A stretch of 64,000 nucleotides of DNA from JBBDQZ01 sp040905705 (GTDB lineage: Bacteria; Bacteroidota; Rhodothermia; Balneolales; Natronogracilivirgulaceae). The stretch lies in NCBI GenBank assembly GCA_040905705.1, contig JBBDQZ010000029.1:124001-188000 (forward strand), in the 5' to 3' direction. Positions 36,118-46,608 of the stretch are shown here, in pieces. The notes below the pieces were generated by a model. The model had not been told where the DNA came from. It worked only from the letters and a program-made list of their open reading frames with translations, and searched no databases. The stretch's first letter is position 1, and each line of letters starts with the position of its first letter. A program made the translations under genes and the position numbers.

Positions 36118-37692
36118 ATGAATCATAATAACTTTTATATTGAACTATTATGCCGTCATAGTGGATGGGATACCTTTCTGACGCTTGAGCCGGGAAGGGA
36201 GTTTATGTTACCCGGATTCGGCTTTAGTGAGACATTGTGGACATTCAAGGGCATTCAAAAAGTAAAAAAGCGAGCCGGGTACCCTACCTGTATAATAATC
36301 CTGGTACTGTTCCTCACATTTCCGGTGTCCGGCCAGACAACCAACAACCCTTTTCCCGATCCAATTGAGACTGTAGAGGGCTTGATCATTGTTGATGTAG
36401 TGGATTTTGCCTCGATTCCGGACAGTGACGGGCAGCCAGCGCGTATGATGCTGCTCGTTAATGAACCTGGAACCGGCCGGATGTTTGTCAATGACATGCG
36501 TGGCCCGCTCTTCAGTGTAAGTTACGATGGCCGGGAAGTAATTCAATTTTTGAACATAAATGATCCGGTGTGGGGGGTCGGCGTGGAATCCGGAGGCCGT
36601 GAGCGTGGTTTTCAGAGCTTTGCCTTTCATCCGGATTTTGGTCAGTCGGATACACCCGGTTATGGCCGTTTCTATACCTGGAGCGATATACAAGACAATG
36701 AATCACCGGCCGACTTTATACCCGGTGGAGGTAACAATACGCATCATACCATTTTGCACGAGTGGATGGCCACCGACCCCCGTAATGACACCTATGACGG
36801 CGGTCCACCCCGGGAGCTGGCCCGTTTCGAACAGCCATACGGCAATCACAATGCCGGCCACCTCTCTTTTAACCCTTTTTCTGTACCCGGTGATCCTGAT
36901 TATGGACTTTTGTACGTGGGTTCGGCCGATGGTGGAAGTGGTGGAGATCCCTTGAACCTTGCACAAGATCTCGGTTCGGCTTTTGGAAAAATTCTTCGTA
37001 TCGATCCACTTGGTACGAACAGTGAAAACGGTCGCTATGGTATTCCACCGGATAATCCGTATACAGGTGAAGCCCACGAAGATATTCTGGGTGAGATTTA
37101 TGCCTCTGGAATGCGGAATCCTCAGCGCTTTGCCTGGGATCCGCTGACCGGGAACCTGTTTATGGCAGACATCGGCCAGAATATCGTAGAAAAAGTCAGC
37201 CTCGTACCCCGTGGAGGTAATTTGGGATGGAATGAATGGGAAGGCAGTTACCGTTATATAAGCCGTTCCGAGGTAAATCTTGCTAATCCCCGGAGTGATT
37301 CCGGTATTACTTATCCGGTTGTGGAGTATGGACGACACGACCCGTTGATGCATAATCGGGCAGCCGTTACCGGTGTCCACGTCTACCGTACGAATCTCAT
37401 TCCACAACTTCAGGGGCGTGTATTATTTGCTGATTTCGTCAGCGGGGAGATCCTTCATTTTGATGCCGATGATCTTCCCGGGGGCGGAACGGGTGGTATC
37501 CGCCGGGTGCTGCTTCGCAACGCTGCCGGCGAAACGAAAACTTTTCTTGAACTTATCCGGGAACAAAACAACAGGCAGGGCAGAACGCCGGCCACACGTT
37601 CAGACCTTCGGTTCGGTACCGGACCAGACGAGCAGTTATTTTTGTTGAATAAGCAAGACGGTACTATACGTCTTCTGGTTCCGGAACAATGA
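36118..37692 (+). CDS. Exported PQQ-dependent sugar dehydrogenase-like beta-propeller
   Basis: The body (about 75-520) is the six-bladed glucose/sorbosone dehydrogenase fold: GFQSFAFHPDF, GHLSFNPF, GKILRIDPLG, GMRNPQRFAWDP and NLGWNEWEG are family landmarks. These periplasmic enzymes oxidise sugars or aldoses with PQQ and calcium. A signal peptide starts near residue 50 (KKRAGYPTCIIILVLFLTF), so the annotated N-terminus is too long. A TTG at 36235 or ATG at 36205 would give a better start. No PQQ synthesis genes are seen here. Confidence 0.82.
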   Translation: MNHNNFYIELLCRHSGWDTFLTLEPGREFMLPGFGFSETLWTFKGIQKVKKRAGYPTCIIILVLFLTFPVSGQTTNNPFPDPIETVEGLIIVDVVDFASIPDSDGQPARMMLLVNEPGTGRMFVNDMRGPLFSVSYDGREVIQFLNINDPVWGVGVESGGRERGFQSFAFHPDFGQSDTPGYGRFYTWSDIQDNESPADFIPGGGNNTHHTILHEWMATDPRNDTYDGGPPRELARFEQPYGNHNAGHLSFNPFSVPGDPDYGLLYVGSADGGSGGDPLNLAQDLGSAFGKILRIDPLGTNSENGRYGIPPDNPYTGEAHEDILGEIYASGMRNPQRFAWDPLTGNLFMADIGQNIVEKVSLVPRGGNLGWNEWEGSYRYISRSEVNLANPRSDSGITYPVVEYGRHDPLMHNRAAVTGVHVYRTNLIPQLQGRVLFADFVSGEILHFDADDLPGGGTGGIRRVLLRNAAGETKTFLELIREQNNRQGRTPATRSDLRFGTGPDEQLFLLNKQDGTIRLLVPEQ

Positions 37693-37904
37693 CGTTGCTG
37701 CAGATTCATTCATGCCATGCTTTTTAAAAATCCTCAATGACACAAGGTTTTTCTGTTCTGTAGTTGGGGAATGATGATTATCTTACCCGTGTTGTTCACG
37801 TAGCCGGAGCAGGAGGGATGCACGAATTCCCGGGTCTGATGTGTATTTGGTCCATCCATTCCCGCATACATTTTTATTTTTCTTACAAAAACCGTGATTA
37901 TTAA

Positions 37905-40799
37905 ATGAATACACTTTTTCAAAGGGAGCCTTTTGAAAAACGACACAATGGTCCCGATGCCAAAGATATTTCATCCATGCTTGAAACGGTCGGTTGCCAA
38001 ACCCTTGAGGAGTTAGTCGGCCAGACTGTCCCTTCATCCATTCGTCTTGAAAAACCGCTCAATCTTCCCCCTCCACAGGATGAACAGGAGTTCATAAAGG
38101 AATTCCGGGACATAGCATCCAAAAACAAGCGTTTCCGGAACTATATCGGTTTGGGATATTACGAGACAGTCACTCCGCCGGTGATTCAGCGAAACATTTT
38201 GGAAAATCCTGGTTGGTACACATCCTACACGCCCTATCAGGCTGAAATTTCACAGGGACGGCTTGAAGCGCTCCTCAATTTTCAAACCATGGTCATCGAT
38301 CTCACCGGCATGGAGATTGCCAACGCTTCGCTTCTGGATGAGGCCACGGCTGCAGCGGAAGCTATGACCATGCTAATGGCTATCCGTAAAGGAGAACGGA
38401 AAAAGGCTATAAAGTTTTTTGTGTCAGAATTATGCTATCCACAAACCATCGATGTGCTTAGGACCCGGGCAGAGCCGCTGGGCATCGAATTGTTGATTGA
38501 CCATCCGGATCATCTGGATGTCACTGATCCGGATTTGTTTGGAATGCTGTTTCAATATCCTGATCAAAACGGAGAAGTTGTTGACATTCGGCACAAGATT
38601 GACAGTGCAGGTGAACAGGGGATCGGTGTAGCGGTTGCCGCTGACCTGATGAGCCTGGCGCTTTTGACACCACCAGGTGAAACAGGGGCCGATGTAGTGA
38701 TTGGAAGTACCCAACGTTTCGGAGTGGCACTGGGTTATGGCGGCCCGCATGCCGCCTATTTTGCTACCCGCGATGAGTTCAAGCGGCAGGTGCCCGGCCG
38801 AATTATCGGTGTATCGTTGGATAAGGAGGGCAATCATGCCTATCGCATGGCACTGCAAACCCGTGAACAACATATTCGAAGAGAAAAGGCCACGTCCAAT
38901 ATCTGTACGGCACAGGTACTGCTGGCGGTTATGGCCGGTGCATATGGTGTATATCACGGGCCGAACGGCATTCGACGGATCGCATCCCGGATCCATGCTC
39001 TGGCCCGGCTGACAGATTTGGGATTGCAAAAGCTGGGATTACAGCAAGTGAACCGTATTTATTTCGATACCCTGAAAATCCCGCTGGAATCCCTGGAACA
39101 GCAACAACGCATCCGGAATGAAGCGGAAAACCTGGAGATGAATTTTAGATATTTTGAGGATCCCTTTATCGGCATAACTTTTGATGAGGCGAAAGAGCTG
39201 AACGATGCCGTTGAAATCGTTTCCATGTTTGCCCGCATTCTGGATCAGCCGGTCCCGGATATGGAAGCCCTTCAGGAAACAATTTCGATTGAATTCCCGG
39301 AGCCGATGTCCCGGAAGTCCGATTATCTCACCCATCCGGTTTTCAACAGTTATCACAGTGAGCATGAAATGTTGCGTTATTTGAAGCGACTGGAAAACCG
39401 GGATATTTCCCTGACACACTCAATGATATCACTGGGATCCTGTACCATGAAACTCAACGCTACCACGGAAATGCTTCCTGTAAGCTGGCCGGAACTCACG
39501 GATATTCATCCCTTCGCTCCAACATGGCAGACGGAAGGGTATCAGCAGATTATCCGTGAACTGTCGGAGTGGCTGTGTGAAATTACCGGGCTGGATACCA
39601 TATCCATGCAACCTAATTCAGGAGCACAGGGAGAATTTGCAGGGTTGCTTGCGATACGTTCCTGGCATGCATCACGGGGAGAAAAACACCGGAATGTAAC
39701 GATCATTCCGTCATCGGCTCACGGAACCAATCCCGCCAGTGCTGTTATGGCCGGTATGAAGGTGGTTATAACTAAATGCGATGTCCGTGGCAACATCGAT
39801 CTTGATGATTTGCATGAAAAAGTCTTAAAGCACAAGGATCATCTTGCTGCGCTTATGGTTACCTATCCATCGACACACGGAGTGTTCGAAGAGAACATTA
39901 AAGAAGTTTGTGCTTTGATTCATGAATATGGCGGGCAGGTGTATATGGATGGCGCAAATTTGAATGCAAAAGTGGGTATAACAAGCCCGGCGATGGTCGG
40001 GGCGGATGTCTGTCATCTGAATTTGCACAAAACCTTTTGCATCCCGCACGGCGGAGGAGGTCCCGGAATGGGACCAATCGGTGTAGCCGGGCATTTGACG
40101 CCACATTTGCCAGGCCATTTTATGTTTTCCCAATCTGAAAATACGGTTTCTTCTGCTCCTTACGGCAGCCCGGTCATTCTGGCTATTTCCTATGCTTACA
40201 TCCGTTTAATGGGTGCCGGAGGTCTTGCCCGGGCCACTCAACTGGCCATTTTGAACGCCAACTATATCAAAGAACGCCTCAAAGATCATTTTAAACCGCT
40301 CTATGTGGGAAAAAACAACCGTGTGGCACATGAATTAATCATTGAACTCAGGCATTTCAAGCAAGAAACGGGCATTGATGCTATCGACGTTGCCAAGCGG
40401 TTGATTGATTACGGGTTTCATGCCCCGACGGTCTCGTTCCCGGTTCCCGGAACCATGATGATTGAACCGACAGAGAGCGAAAATCAGGCGGAACTGGATC
40501 GTTTTTGTGAAGCCATGATTGCTATTCGCGGTGAGATCGAGCATGTACGTCAGGGGCTGTGGGATAAAGCCGATAATCCGCTGAAAATGGCTCCCCATAC
40601 ATCCCGTATGGTCTCATCAGAACAGTGGAATCATTCCTATAGCCGAAAGGAAGCTGCGTGGCCTCTTGAGTGGGTTGCCAATGGTAAATTCTGGACAAGT
40701 GTCAGCCGGATTGATGATGTCTATGGAGACCGTAATCTGATGTGCAGTTGTCCGGCGCCGGAATCCTATATAAAGGAAGAGGAACAGGCAGAGGGGTAG
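37905..40799 (+). CDS. gcvP: Glycine dehydrogenase (decarboxylating), P-protein
   Basis: 964 residues, single-chain P-protein of the glycine cleavage system. It decarboxylates glycine and passes the aminomethyl group to GcvH. Both halves are fused. The PLP lysine is K709 in NLHKTFCIPHGGGGPGMGP. The 213-bp upstream region has no glycine riboswitch that I can recognise. gcvT and gcvH are not adjacent. It is convergent with the SPOR gene, 14 bp away. Confidence 0.97.
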   Translation: MNTLFQREPFEKRHNGPDAKDISSMLETVGCQTLEELVGQTVPSSIRLEKPLNLPPPQDEQEFIKEFRDIASKNKRFRNYIGLGYYETVTPPVIQRNILENPGWYTSYTPYQAEISQGRLEALLNFQTMVIDLTGMEIANASLLDEATAAAEAMTMLMAIRKGERKKAIKFFVSELCYPQTIDVLRTRAEPLGIELLIDHPDHLDVTDPDLFGMLFQYPDQNGEVVDIRHKIDSAGEQGIGVAVAADLMSLALLTPPGETGADVVIGSTQRFGVALGYGGPHAAYFATRDEFKRQVPGRIIGVSLDKEGNHAYRMALQTREQHIRREKATSNICTAQVLLAVMAGAYGVYHGPNGIRRIASRIHALARLTDLGLQKLGLQQVNRIYFDTLKIPLESLEQQQRIRNEAENLEMNFRYFEDPFIGITFDEAKELNDAVEIVSMFARILDQPVPDMEALQETISIEFPEPMSRKSDYLTHPVFNSYHSEHEMLRYLKRLENRDISLTHSMISLGSCTMKLNATTEMLPVSWPELTDIHPFAPTWQTEGYQQIIRELSEWLCEITGLDTISMQPNSGAQGEFAGLLAIRSWHASRGEKHRNVTIIPSSAHGTNPASAVMAGMKVVITKCDVRGNIDLDDLHEKVLKHKDHLAALMVTYPSTHGVFEENIKEVCALIHEYGGQVYMDGANLNAKVGITSPAMVGADVCHLNLHKTFCIPHGGGGPGMGPIGVAGHLTPHLPGHFMFSQSENTVSSAPYGSPVILAISYAYIRLMGAGGLARATQLAILNANYIKERLKDHFKPLYVGKNNRVAHELIIELRHFKQETGIDAIDVAKRLIDYGFHAPTVSFPVPGTMMIEPTESENQAELDRFCEAMIAIRGEIEHVRQGLWDKADNPLKMAPHTSRMVSSEQWNHSYSRKEAAWPLEWVANGKFWTSVSRIDDVYGDRNLMCSCPAPESYIKEEEQAEG

Positions 40800-40813
40800 A
40801 GGTATACGATTGT

Positions 40814-41431
40814 TTACCGACTTACCCTCGCGGGGTTTACCGTGCTGTGTATAACCCATGCATCGGGAAAGCGCAGGCGAATAAATTCGGTAAATTCTAT
40901 GGCTTTGTCACGATCGAGAAAATCACCTACTTGTATCCGGTAATACGGTTGTTGAAAGACCATGTAGGTAGAAGCGTATGGTGGTATAGTGACGTTTCTG
41001 ATCCATTCTTCAAAATCGTCACGTACTTCTTCTGCATAACGAGAATGTTGAGTGGAAACAAGCTGTATACGGAAACCCCGGTTGTCACTTCGGTTACGCT
41101 CATCTTCTGTCGTATGGCGGTAAATGGCAGGTATATCATTATCGGTAACGGCATGCTGGTCGGATAGCCTGCTGCGGAAGTTTCCAAGATGAATACCCAA
41201 ATCCGGAAGCTCTGCAAGCAATGTCTCAGCCTGTTTTTCAATTTCCTGCTTTGTTTCAATCTCCATCGACTCAAAATACGGAGCCAATGAATCAAGTTGT
41301 TCCGTTAATTCACCGTACTCCTCGGCTGCTTCATCCAGAAGTTGTTCCATTTCATCGTCCTGGATTGTATCAGTGGAAGCACATGCAAGCGGCAATGCTA
41401 TTACAGAGATCAATACAATACGGGAAATCAT
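40814..41431 (-). CDS. SPOR-domain lipoprotein
   Basis: From ATG 41431 the protein is 205 residues: signal peptide with lipobox LPLAC (C17), an acidic helical segment (about 25-80) and a C-terminal SPOR domain (RIQLVSTQ ... YRIQVGDFLDRDKAIEF) that binds denuded peptidoglycan. The frame is open to ATG 41542, but those 37 codons precede the signal peptide and are unlikely to be translated. It probably acts in division or envelope maintenance. Confidence 0.82.
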   Translation of the reverse strand: MISRIVLISVIALPLACASTDTIQDDEMEQLLDEAAEEYGELTEQLDSLAPYFESMEIETKQEIEKQAETLLAELPDLGIHLGNFRSRLSDQHAVTDNDIPAIYRHTTEDERNRSDNRGFRIQLVSTQHSRYAEEVRDDFEEWIRNVTIPPYASTYMVFQQPYYRIQVGDFLDRDKAIEFTEFIRLRFPDAWVIHSTVNPARVSR

Positions 41432-41590
41432 CACGCCTGTACGATGCTCGCTCGTAGCGGCTAACATTGGTTTCATCCAGGGTATTGTACAGGAACAGGC
41501 TGATGTTGCCACTCCTTTCATATGTTCAATAAACGCAATCACAAAAAAAATCTCACAGAGTTATATATTTTGATGTTATAAATCACCCGC

Positions 41591-42454
41591 TTACATACCA
41601 ACCGGGTGCCAGGTGGTCTTGATTTCCTGAAAATCGAGTATTCGATACGGGGACTGAACATCATCCCCGGTCCAATCGGTTTCCTTATACGTCTGAACCC
41701 TTTTAACGTTCAGATGAGCATTTTCCTGTATGGTTTTTTTTTCTGATGGATCGCCCGCACCATAGAGGATGGCGTTAATATCCATGTGCCTGGCCATATG
41801 GGGAATGAGTTGCTGACGAAAGCCCGTCAGTATATTTATGACTCCTGCAGGAACGTCCGAAGTATGGATGATCTCCGACAGGGTGCAGGCAATAGATCCG
41901 TATTTTTCGGACGCGATTGTAACGCTACTGTTTCCTCCGGAAAAGACAGGTGCGATCAGGGAAATAAGGCTGATAAGAGGCTGTTGGTCCGGCGCTATGA
42001 TCCCGACCACCCCGGTCGGCTCGGGTATGGAAAAATTAAAGTGAGAGCTGGCTACCGGATTCACGGTGCTGAAGATAGCAGGGTATTTATCTGTCCACCC
42101 GGCATAGTGTACCAGCCGGTCGATTGCCGTATCTGTTTCGGATTCGGCCTTTCGGTGTGATGAGACGGTGTGTTCCAGTTCGGCAATGAGTTGATCGCGA
42201 TGTCCTTCCATCATCTCCGCCATACGGTAGAGGATCTGGCCCCGCTGGTAAGCGCTTCGGCCTGCCCAATCGAGCTGGGCCTTCCTGGCTGCGAATACCG
42301 CATTTCTCAAATCCTTTCGGGAAGCATGGCAAAGATTGGCCAGCGGGTTTCCATTTTTATCAAAGACCTGAAAAGAGTGCTCTGATTCCGATCTGGAAAA
42401 TTTCCCGTCGATGTACAGTTTACAGGTCTTTAAAACGTTTAACCGCTTACTCAT
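41591..42454 (-). CDS. Short, non-catalytic aldehyde dehydrogenase paralogue
   Basis: 287 residues matching only the N-terminal, NAD-binding half of the ALDH fold (YIDGKF, GVVGIIAPDQQP, SDVPAGVINILTGF). The catalytic Cys and the Glu of LELGG are absent, and the end (TYKETDW...) is unlike a truncated reading frame. Its ATG overlaps the stop of the full-length ALDH (ATGA, 4 bp), so the two are translated together. Pairing of a full and a short ALDH behind deoC recurs in other bacteria, so this is probably a real partner subunit and not decay. Confidence 0.8.
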   Translation of the reverse strand: MSKRLNVLKTCKLYIDGKFSRSESEHSFQVFDKNGNPLANLCHASRKDLRNAVFAARKAQLDWAGRSAYQRGQILYRMAEMMEGHRDQLIAELEHTVSSHRKAESETDTAIDRLVHYAGWTDKYPAIFSTVNPVASSHFNFSIPEPTGVVGIIAPDQQPLISLISLIAPVFSGGNSSVTIASEKYGSIACTLSEIIHTSDVPAGVINILTGFRQQLIPHMARHMDINAILYGAGDPSEKKTIQENAHLNVKRVQTYKETDWTGDDVQSPYRILDFQEIKTTWHPVGM

Positions 42455-43935
42455 TTCAATAACTCCAGATAAGGTAAAAGTCCGTGGATGCCGCCTTCCC
42501 GGCCGATTCCGCTCTCCTTGTATCCTCCGAACGGGGAGGTGGGATCAAACTTGTTGTATGTATTGGCCCATACCACACCGGCACGAATGTTTTTACCGAC
42601 ATTGAATATCTTTGAGCCCTTGTCTGTCCAGAGGCCCCCGGATAGACCGTAAGGCGTATTATTAGCCAGCGTAACAGCTTCTGAAGGGGTTCGGAATGTT
42701 TGAACGGTCAGAATCGGCCCGAATACTTCTTCCTGTACGATCCGGTGGGATTGACTTACATTTTCCACCAGCGTGGGGCAACACCAGTAACCCTTGTCAG
42801 GCAGAGCACATTGGGTTTGATATATTTGCTGGCCGTTTTCGACAACTTCAGACAGGTATCCCCGGATCTTCTCCAGCTGCGGTTTCGAATGAATGGCACC
42901 GATGTCGGTGTTTTTATCGAGCGGGTTACCGACGATCAGTGTTTCCATCCGGTTCTTCAGTTTTTGTACCAGTTCATCGGTTATGCTTTCCTGGACAAGC
43001 AATCTTGAACCGGCACAGCAAACATGCCCCTGGTTGAAGAATATGCCGTTGACAATACCTTCTACGGCCTGATCCATCGCGGCGTCTGCAAAGACAATGT
43101 TAGCTGCTTTGCCACCCAGCTCCAGGGTATACTTTTTGTCGGTACCAGCCACGGCGTTCTGGATTTTCTTGCCCACATCAGTTGAGCCGGTAAAAGCAAT
43201 TTTATCAACATCCGGGTGATGTACGATTGACGAGCCTGTTTTTTCAGATCCGGTGACGATATTCACCACACCGGGTGGTAGATCGGCATCCTGAATGAGC
43301 TCGGCCAGTTTCAGTGCGGTCAGAGGTGAGGACCCGGCCGGTTTGATGACGAGAGTGTTGCCCGTGGCCAGGGCAGGCGCCATCTTCCATGCCGCCATTA
43401 ATAACGGGAAATTCCATGGTATGAGCTGACCCGCAACTCCCAGTGGACGGGCTTTTCTTCCCGGGAAGGCGTATTCAAGTTTGTCGGCCCATCCTGCATG
43501 ATAAAAGAAATGAGCTATAACCTGCGGAATATCCACGTCCCTGGATTCCCGAATCGGCTTTCCTGTATCCATGGATTCGATGATGGCAAATTCCCGCGCC
43601 CGGTCCTGGATCAGCCTTGCAATCCGGAAAAGATATTTGCCACGTTCCTTACCAGGCAGTTTAGACCACACCTGGTCATAGGCTTTCCGTGCAGCACGTA
43701 CCGCTTTGTCCACGTCTTTTGTCCCGGCTTCAGCGACTTCACAAATTACAACTTCATTGGAAGGATTCAGTGTATTGAAGTATTTGCCACTTTCCGGCAG
43801 CTGAAATGATCCGCCAATAAACAGATCATAGCGATCTTTAAGGCGGACCATTTCCGGACTTTCAGGAGCCGAATCATAGGCCCATAGGTCGTGAAAGCGC
43901 AAACTGGAACGAGTGGAGAGATCGTTTTGTGACAT
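42451..43935 (-). CDS. Aldehyde dehydrogenase of the deoC operon
   Basis: 494 residues with all catalytic parts: PWNFPLLM (N175), LELGG (E272) and NQGHVCCAGSR (C306 nucleophile). In this operon the likely substrate is acetaldehyde released by deoxyribose-phosphate aldolase, giving acetate. It is 24 bp after deoC and overlaps the short paralogue by 4 bp. Confidence 0.9.
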   Translation of the reverse strand: MSQNDLSTRSSLRFHDLWAYDSAPESPEMVRLKDRYDLFIGGSFQLPESGKYFNTLNPSNEVVICEVAEAGTKDVDKAVRAARKAYDQVWSKLPGKERGKYLFRIARLIQDRAREFAIIESMDTGKPIRESRDVDIPQVIAHFFYHAGWADKLEYAFPGRKARPLGVAGQLIPWNFPLLMAAWKMAPALATGNTLVIKPAGSSPLTALKLAELIQDADLPPGVVNIVTGSEKTGSSIVHHPDVDKIAFTGSTDVGKKIQNAVAGTDKKYTLELGGKAANIVFADAAMDQAVEGIVNGIFFNQGHVCCAGSRLLVQESITDELVQKLKNRMETLIVGNPLDKNTDIGAIHSKPQLEKIRGYLSEVVENGQQIYQTQCALPDKGYWCCPTLVENVSQSHRIVQEEVFGPILTVQTFRTPSEAVTLANNTPYGLSGGLWTDKGSKIFNVGKNIRAGVVWANTYNKFDPTSPFGGYKESGIGREGGIHGLLPYLELLK

Positions 43936-43959
43936 GAGTGCATTCGATTAAGAGAAGCA

Positions 43960-44877
43960 TCATCCTATAGAAAAATAATCGGATGATTGGTATGACCCGG
44001 TTTTCTCCTTAATGATTTGCATCAGCAGATCGTTAACGAGCGAGCTGGCTCCGAAACGGAACAACTCCGGGGTGAGCCATTCTGCACCAAGTGTTTCTTT
44101 GAGCATTACAAGATAGTGCAAGGCGGTTTTAGCGTTACGTATCCCTCCGGCAGGCTTCATACCGACCTTCCGGCCGGTATGGAAATAATAATCACGAATG
44201 GCTTCCAGCATCACCAGTGTTACAGACATGGTAGCTGCAGGAGTTATTTTTCCGGTGGAAGTCTTGATAAAATCTGCACCTGCGTACATGGAAATGTCGC
44301 TTGCTTTGCGCACATTTTCATACGTTTCCAGTTCGCCGGTCTCAAGAATCACTTTAAGACGTGCCGGCTTGCATGCATTCTTGAACACAGCTATTTCATC
44401 AAATACGTATTTGTAGTCGCCCTTAAGAAATGCCCATCGGGAAATTACCATGTCGATCTCGTCGGCGCCCTCATTGACAGCATATCGGACTTCTTCAATG
44501 CGCGATTCCAGTGTATTCATGCCGCCGGGAAAGGAGGTGGCTACACTTGCGATTTTGATACCGGTGTTCTTCAGAATATCTTTACACAATCGCACCCGGT
44601 TCGGATAAACACAAACAGCGGCTACCCTGGGAATATCCGAATCCGTTTTGCAGGGATAAAGGGCCTTGTAGCAGAGTTGCCGGACTTTTGCGGGAGTGTC
44701 CATGCCCTCAAGAGTGGTCAGGTCAACCATTTGAAGAGCGAGCTTTAATGCAAAAATTTTGGATTCCATTTTAATGCTGCGTGTGCGGAAGCGGGCAACG
44801 CGATCATCCACACCCACCTGGTCTACCGGGATGGTCTGATCGAAATCGGGAATTTTGCGAAGGAATCTATCTTGCAT
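43960..44877 (-). CDS. deoC: Deoxyribose-phosphate aldolase
   Basis: 305 residues. It splits 2-deoxyribose-5-phosphate into glyceraldehyde-3-phosphate and acetaldehyde. The Schiff-base lysine is K205 (FIKTSTGK), with K241 (KPAGG) and D142 (EIDMV) completing the site. The N-terminal extension (about 50 residues) is typical of the long class. It is the first gene of the deoC-ALDH-ALDH operon, which turns nucleoside sugar into central metabolites. Confidence 0.94.
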   Translation of the reverse strand: MQDRFLRKIPDFDQTIPVDQVGVDDRVARFRTRSIKMESKIFALKLALQMVDLTTLEGMDTPAKVRQLCYKALYPCKTDSDIPRVAAVCVYPNRVRLCKDILKNTGIKIASVATSFPGGMNTLESRIEEVRYAVNEGADEIDMVISRWAFLKGDYKYVFDEIAVFKNACKPARLKVILETGELETYENVRKASDISMYAGADFIKTSTGKITPAATMSVTLVMLEAIRDYYFHTGRKVGMKPAGGIRNAKTALHYLVMLKETLGAEWLTPELFRFGASSLVNDLLMQIIKEKTGSYQSSDYFSIG

Positions 44878-44953
44878 AAAGTGGCAATGTGATTGAGTAA
44901 GCAGCCAACAATAAAATTAGTCAGTTTGTGTGTCAGATGCTATGTTTCAACCA

Positions 44954-45988
44954 TCACACCGGCATTTTTTTCGGCAACTGGTCAAAAGTTGTTCTGCGAC
45001 GGATAAAATATTGCCAGATCAGGGACAGGGGCATCAATACGGAGGAGGTATTCACACCGGACCCGGCTATGTGCAAAGCTTTGCGCCTGGAAACGAGCGA
45101 GGGCAGTGATCGGAAAAAATGGACATGTGCCCGGAGTATGGCGCCTGCTTCGGCAAACCGGAACTGAGACAAGGTATACACCAGTGCAATATAATCCAGC
45201 AGCAGACGTGCTGGCAATCGGAGAAAAAGATGGCGGGTTGTGCTGTTTTTCCAGATCATCTTCAGGTTATTCCGGTAATTGTAGTAAACTTTTCGTGGTG
45301 AATCGGGCGAAAGAGAGCCCCCTCCAAGATGATATACAACCGACTCGGGGCAATATCGAACCCGATACCCCCGGTTCCACAACTGCCAGCAAAGGTCAAT
45401 CTCCTCCATATGGAATTCAAACGACTCGTCAAATCCTCCGGTTTCGAAAAACAGATCCTTGCGGATGGCCATCGATGCCCCGCTGGCCCAGGAAATGTCG
45501 CAATTGTCATCATATTGGCCAAAATCTTTTTCCAGGGTATCAAATATTCGTCCGCGACAAAATGGATAAGCAAATCGGTCCAGATATCCACCGGCGGCAC
45601 CGGCATATTCAAAATAATTGCGATTATTCCAGCTTCTAAGCTTGGGTTGCACGGCGCCAATATCGCTTTGAAGATCAAGTAATTCAGCGATTGGGTTTAA
45701 CCAACCGGGTGTGACTTCGACATCGTTGTTCAAAAATACAAGAAACCGGTTACGGGCGTATCGGGCTGCCCGGTTGTTTCCTCCGCAATAGCCATAATTT
45801 TTATCCAGTGTAACGACTCGTATTGACGGATACTTTTTGCCCACCCATTCTGCCGTCCCGTCTGTGGATGCATTATCAGCGATTATAATTTCAGCATCAT
45901 GATGCGAATGCTCCCATACTGTTGGCAGAAATGTTTCAAGGTGATGCAAGGCATTCCATGTAACAATGATGATGCTGAAATCCGACAT
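44954..45988 (-). CDS. GT2-family glycosyltransferase
   Basis: 344 residues: GT-A fold with IIIVTWNALHHL at the start, NASTDGT, the DxD-like NNDVEVTPGW, a SGASMAIRKDLF block and HMEEIDLCWQLW near the catalytic base. These features match rhamnosyl/Wbb-type transferases. A basic C-terminal segment (about 240-340) contains an amphipathic or membrane-associated part. Acceptor unknown. It is divergent from the phosphodiesterase gene. Confidence 0.85.
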   Translation of the reverse strand: MSDFSIIIVTWNALHHLETFLPTVWEHSHHDAEIIIADNASTDGTAEWVGKKYPSIRVVTLDKNYGYCGGNNRAARYARNRFLVFLNNDVEVTPGWLNPIAELLDLQSDIGAVQPKLRSWNNRNYFEYAGAAGGYLDRFAYPFCRGRIFDTLEKDFGQYDDNCDISWASGASMAIRKDLFFETGGFDESFEFHMEEIDLCWQLWNRGYRVRYCPESVVYHLGGGSLSPDSPRKVYYNYRNNLKMIWKNSTTRHLFLRLPARLLLDYIALVYTLSQFRFAEAGAILRAHVHFFRSLPSLVSRRKALHIAGSGVNTSSVLMPLSLIWQYFIRRRTTFDQLPKKMPV

Positions 45989-46060
45989 TTTATTCTTTAT
46001 CCATATTGCAGATTACCGTATCATGCCAAAAATTCATGCCCCTATGATACACAATATACA

Positions 46061-46555
46061 ATGCTAAAAATAGGGCTGATTTCCGATACACATCATTATT
46101 TGGACCCGCAGGTTACCGAATATTTTTCCGGTGTGGATGAGATCTGGCATGCCGGTGATTTTGGAACGATAGCTGTTGCCCGCAAGCTGGAGCGTATTGC
46201 ACCAGTGATCGGTGTCTATGGAAATATCGATGGCGCTGATGTACGCAGCGAATTTCCGCTGCATCAGCGTTTTGTCAAAGAGGGAGTGCAGGTCTGGATG
46301 ACGCATATTGGAGGTAATCCCGGTCGTTATGCCCTTCCCATAATGAGTGAGCTTGACGAGAATCCGCCGAAACTTTTTGTCTGCGGCCATACTCATATTC
46401 TTAAAATTGCTCGTGATAAAAAGAAAAATAATATGATTTATATGAATCCAGGAGCGGCCGGACGGCAGGGTTTTCAGGAGTATCGTACAATAGTTCGTTT
46501 TAATCTTTCATCGGGAAAAGTACAAGATGTGGAGGTCATTAACCTGGGCAAATGA
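46061..46555 (+). CDS. YfcE-like metallophosphoesterase
   Basis: 164 residues. The dimetal site motifs are complete: ISDTHH (D9, H11), HAGDFG, YGNID, CGHTHI and the NPGAAG end of the family. Such enzymes hydrolyse phosphodiesters; the natural substrate is unclear. The frame is open 54 codons further upstream, but that part overlaps the GT2 gene and lacks similarity, and ATG 46061 starts exactly at the conserved strand. Confidence 0.88.
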   Translation: MLKIGLISDTHHYLDPQVTEYFSGVDEIWHAGDFGTIAVARKLERIAPVIGVYGNIDGADVRSEFPLHQRFVKEGVQVWMTHIGGNPGRYALPIMSELDENPPKLFVCGHTHILKIARDKKKNNMIYMNPGAAGRQGFQEYRTIVRFNLSSGKVQDVEVINLGK

Positions 46556-46608
46556 TCCGGCAAAGAAAGGTCACTTTCAACCGGGTCTGATTGCTTCCGA
46601 GGTTGGAT

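Noticed and set aside
37693..37904. Possible glycine riboswitch before gcvP
   Set aside because: I looked for the paired aptamer core motifs and did not find them in this short gap.
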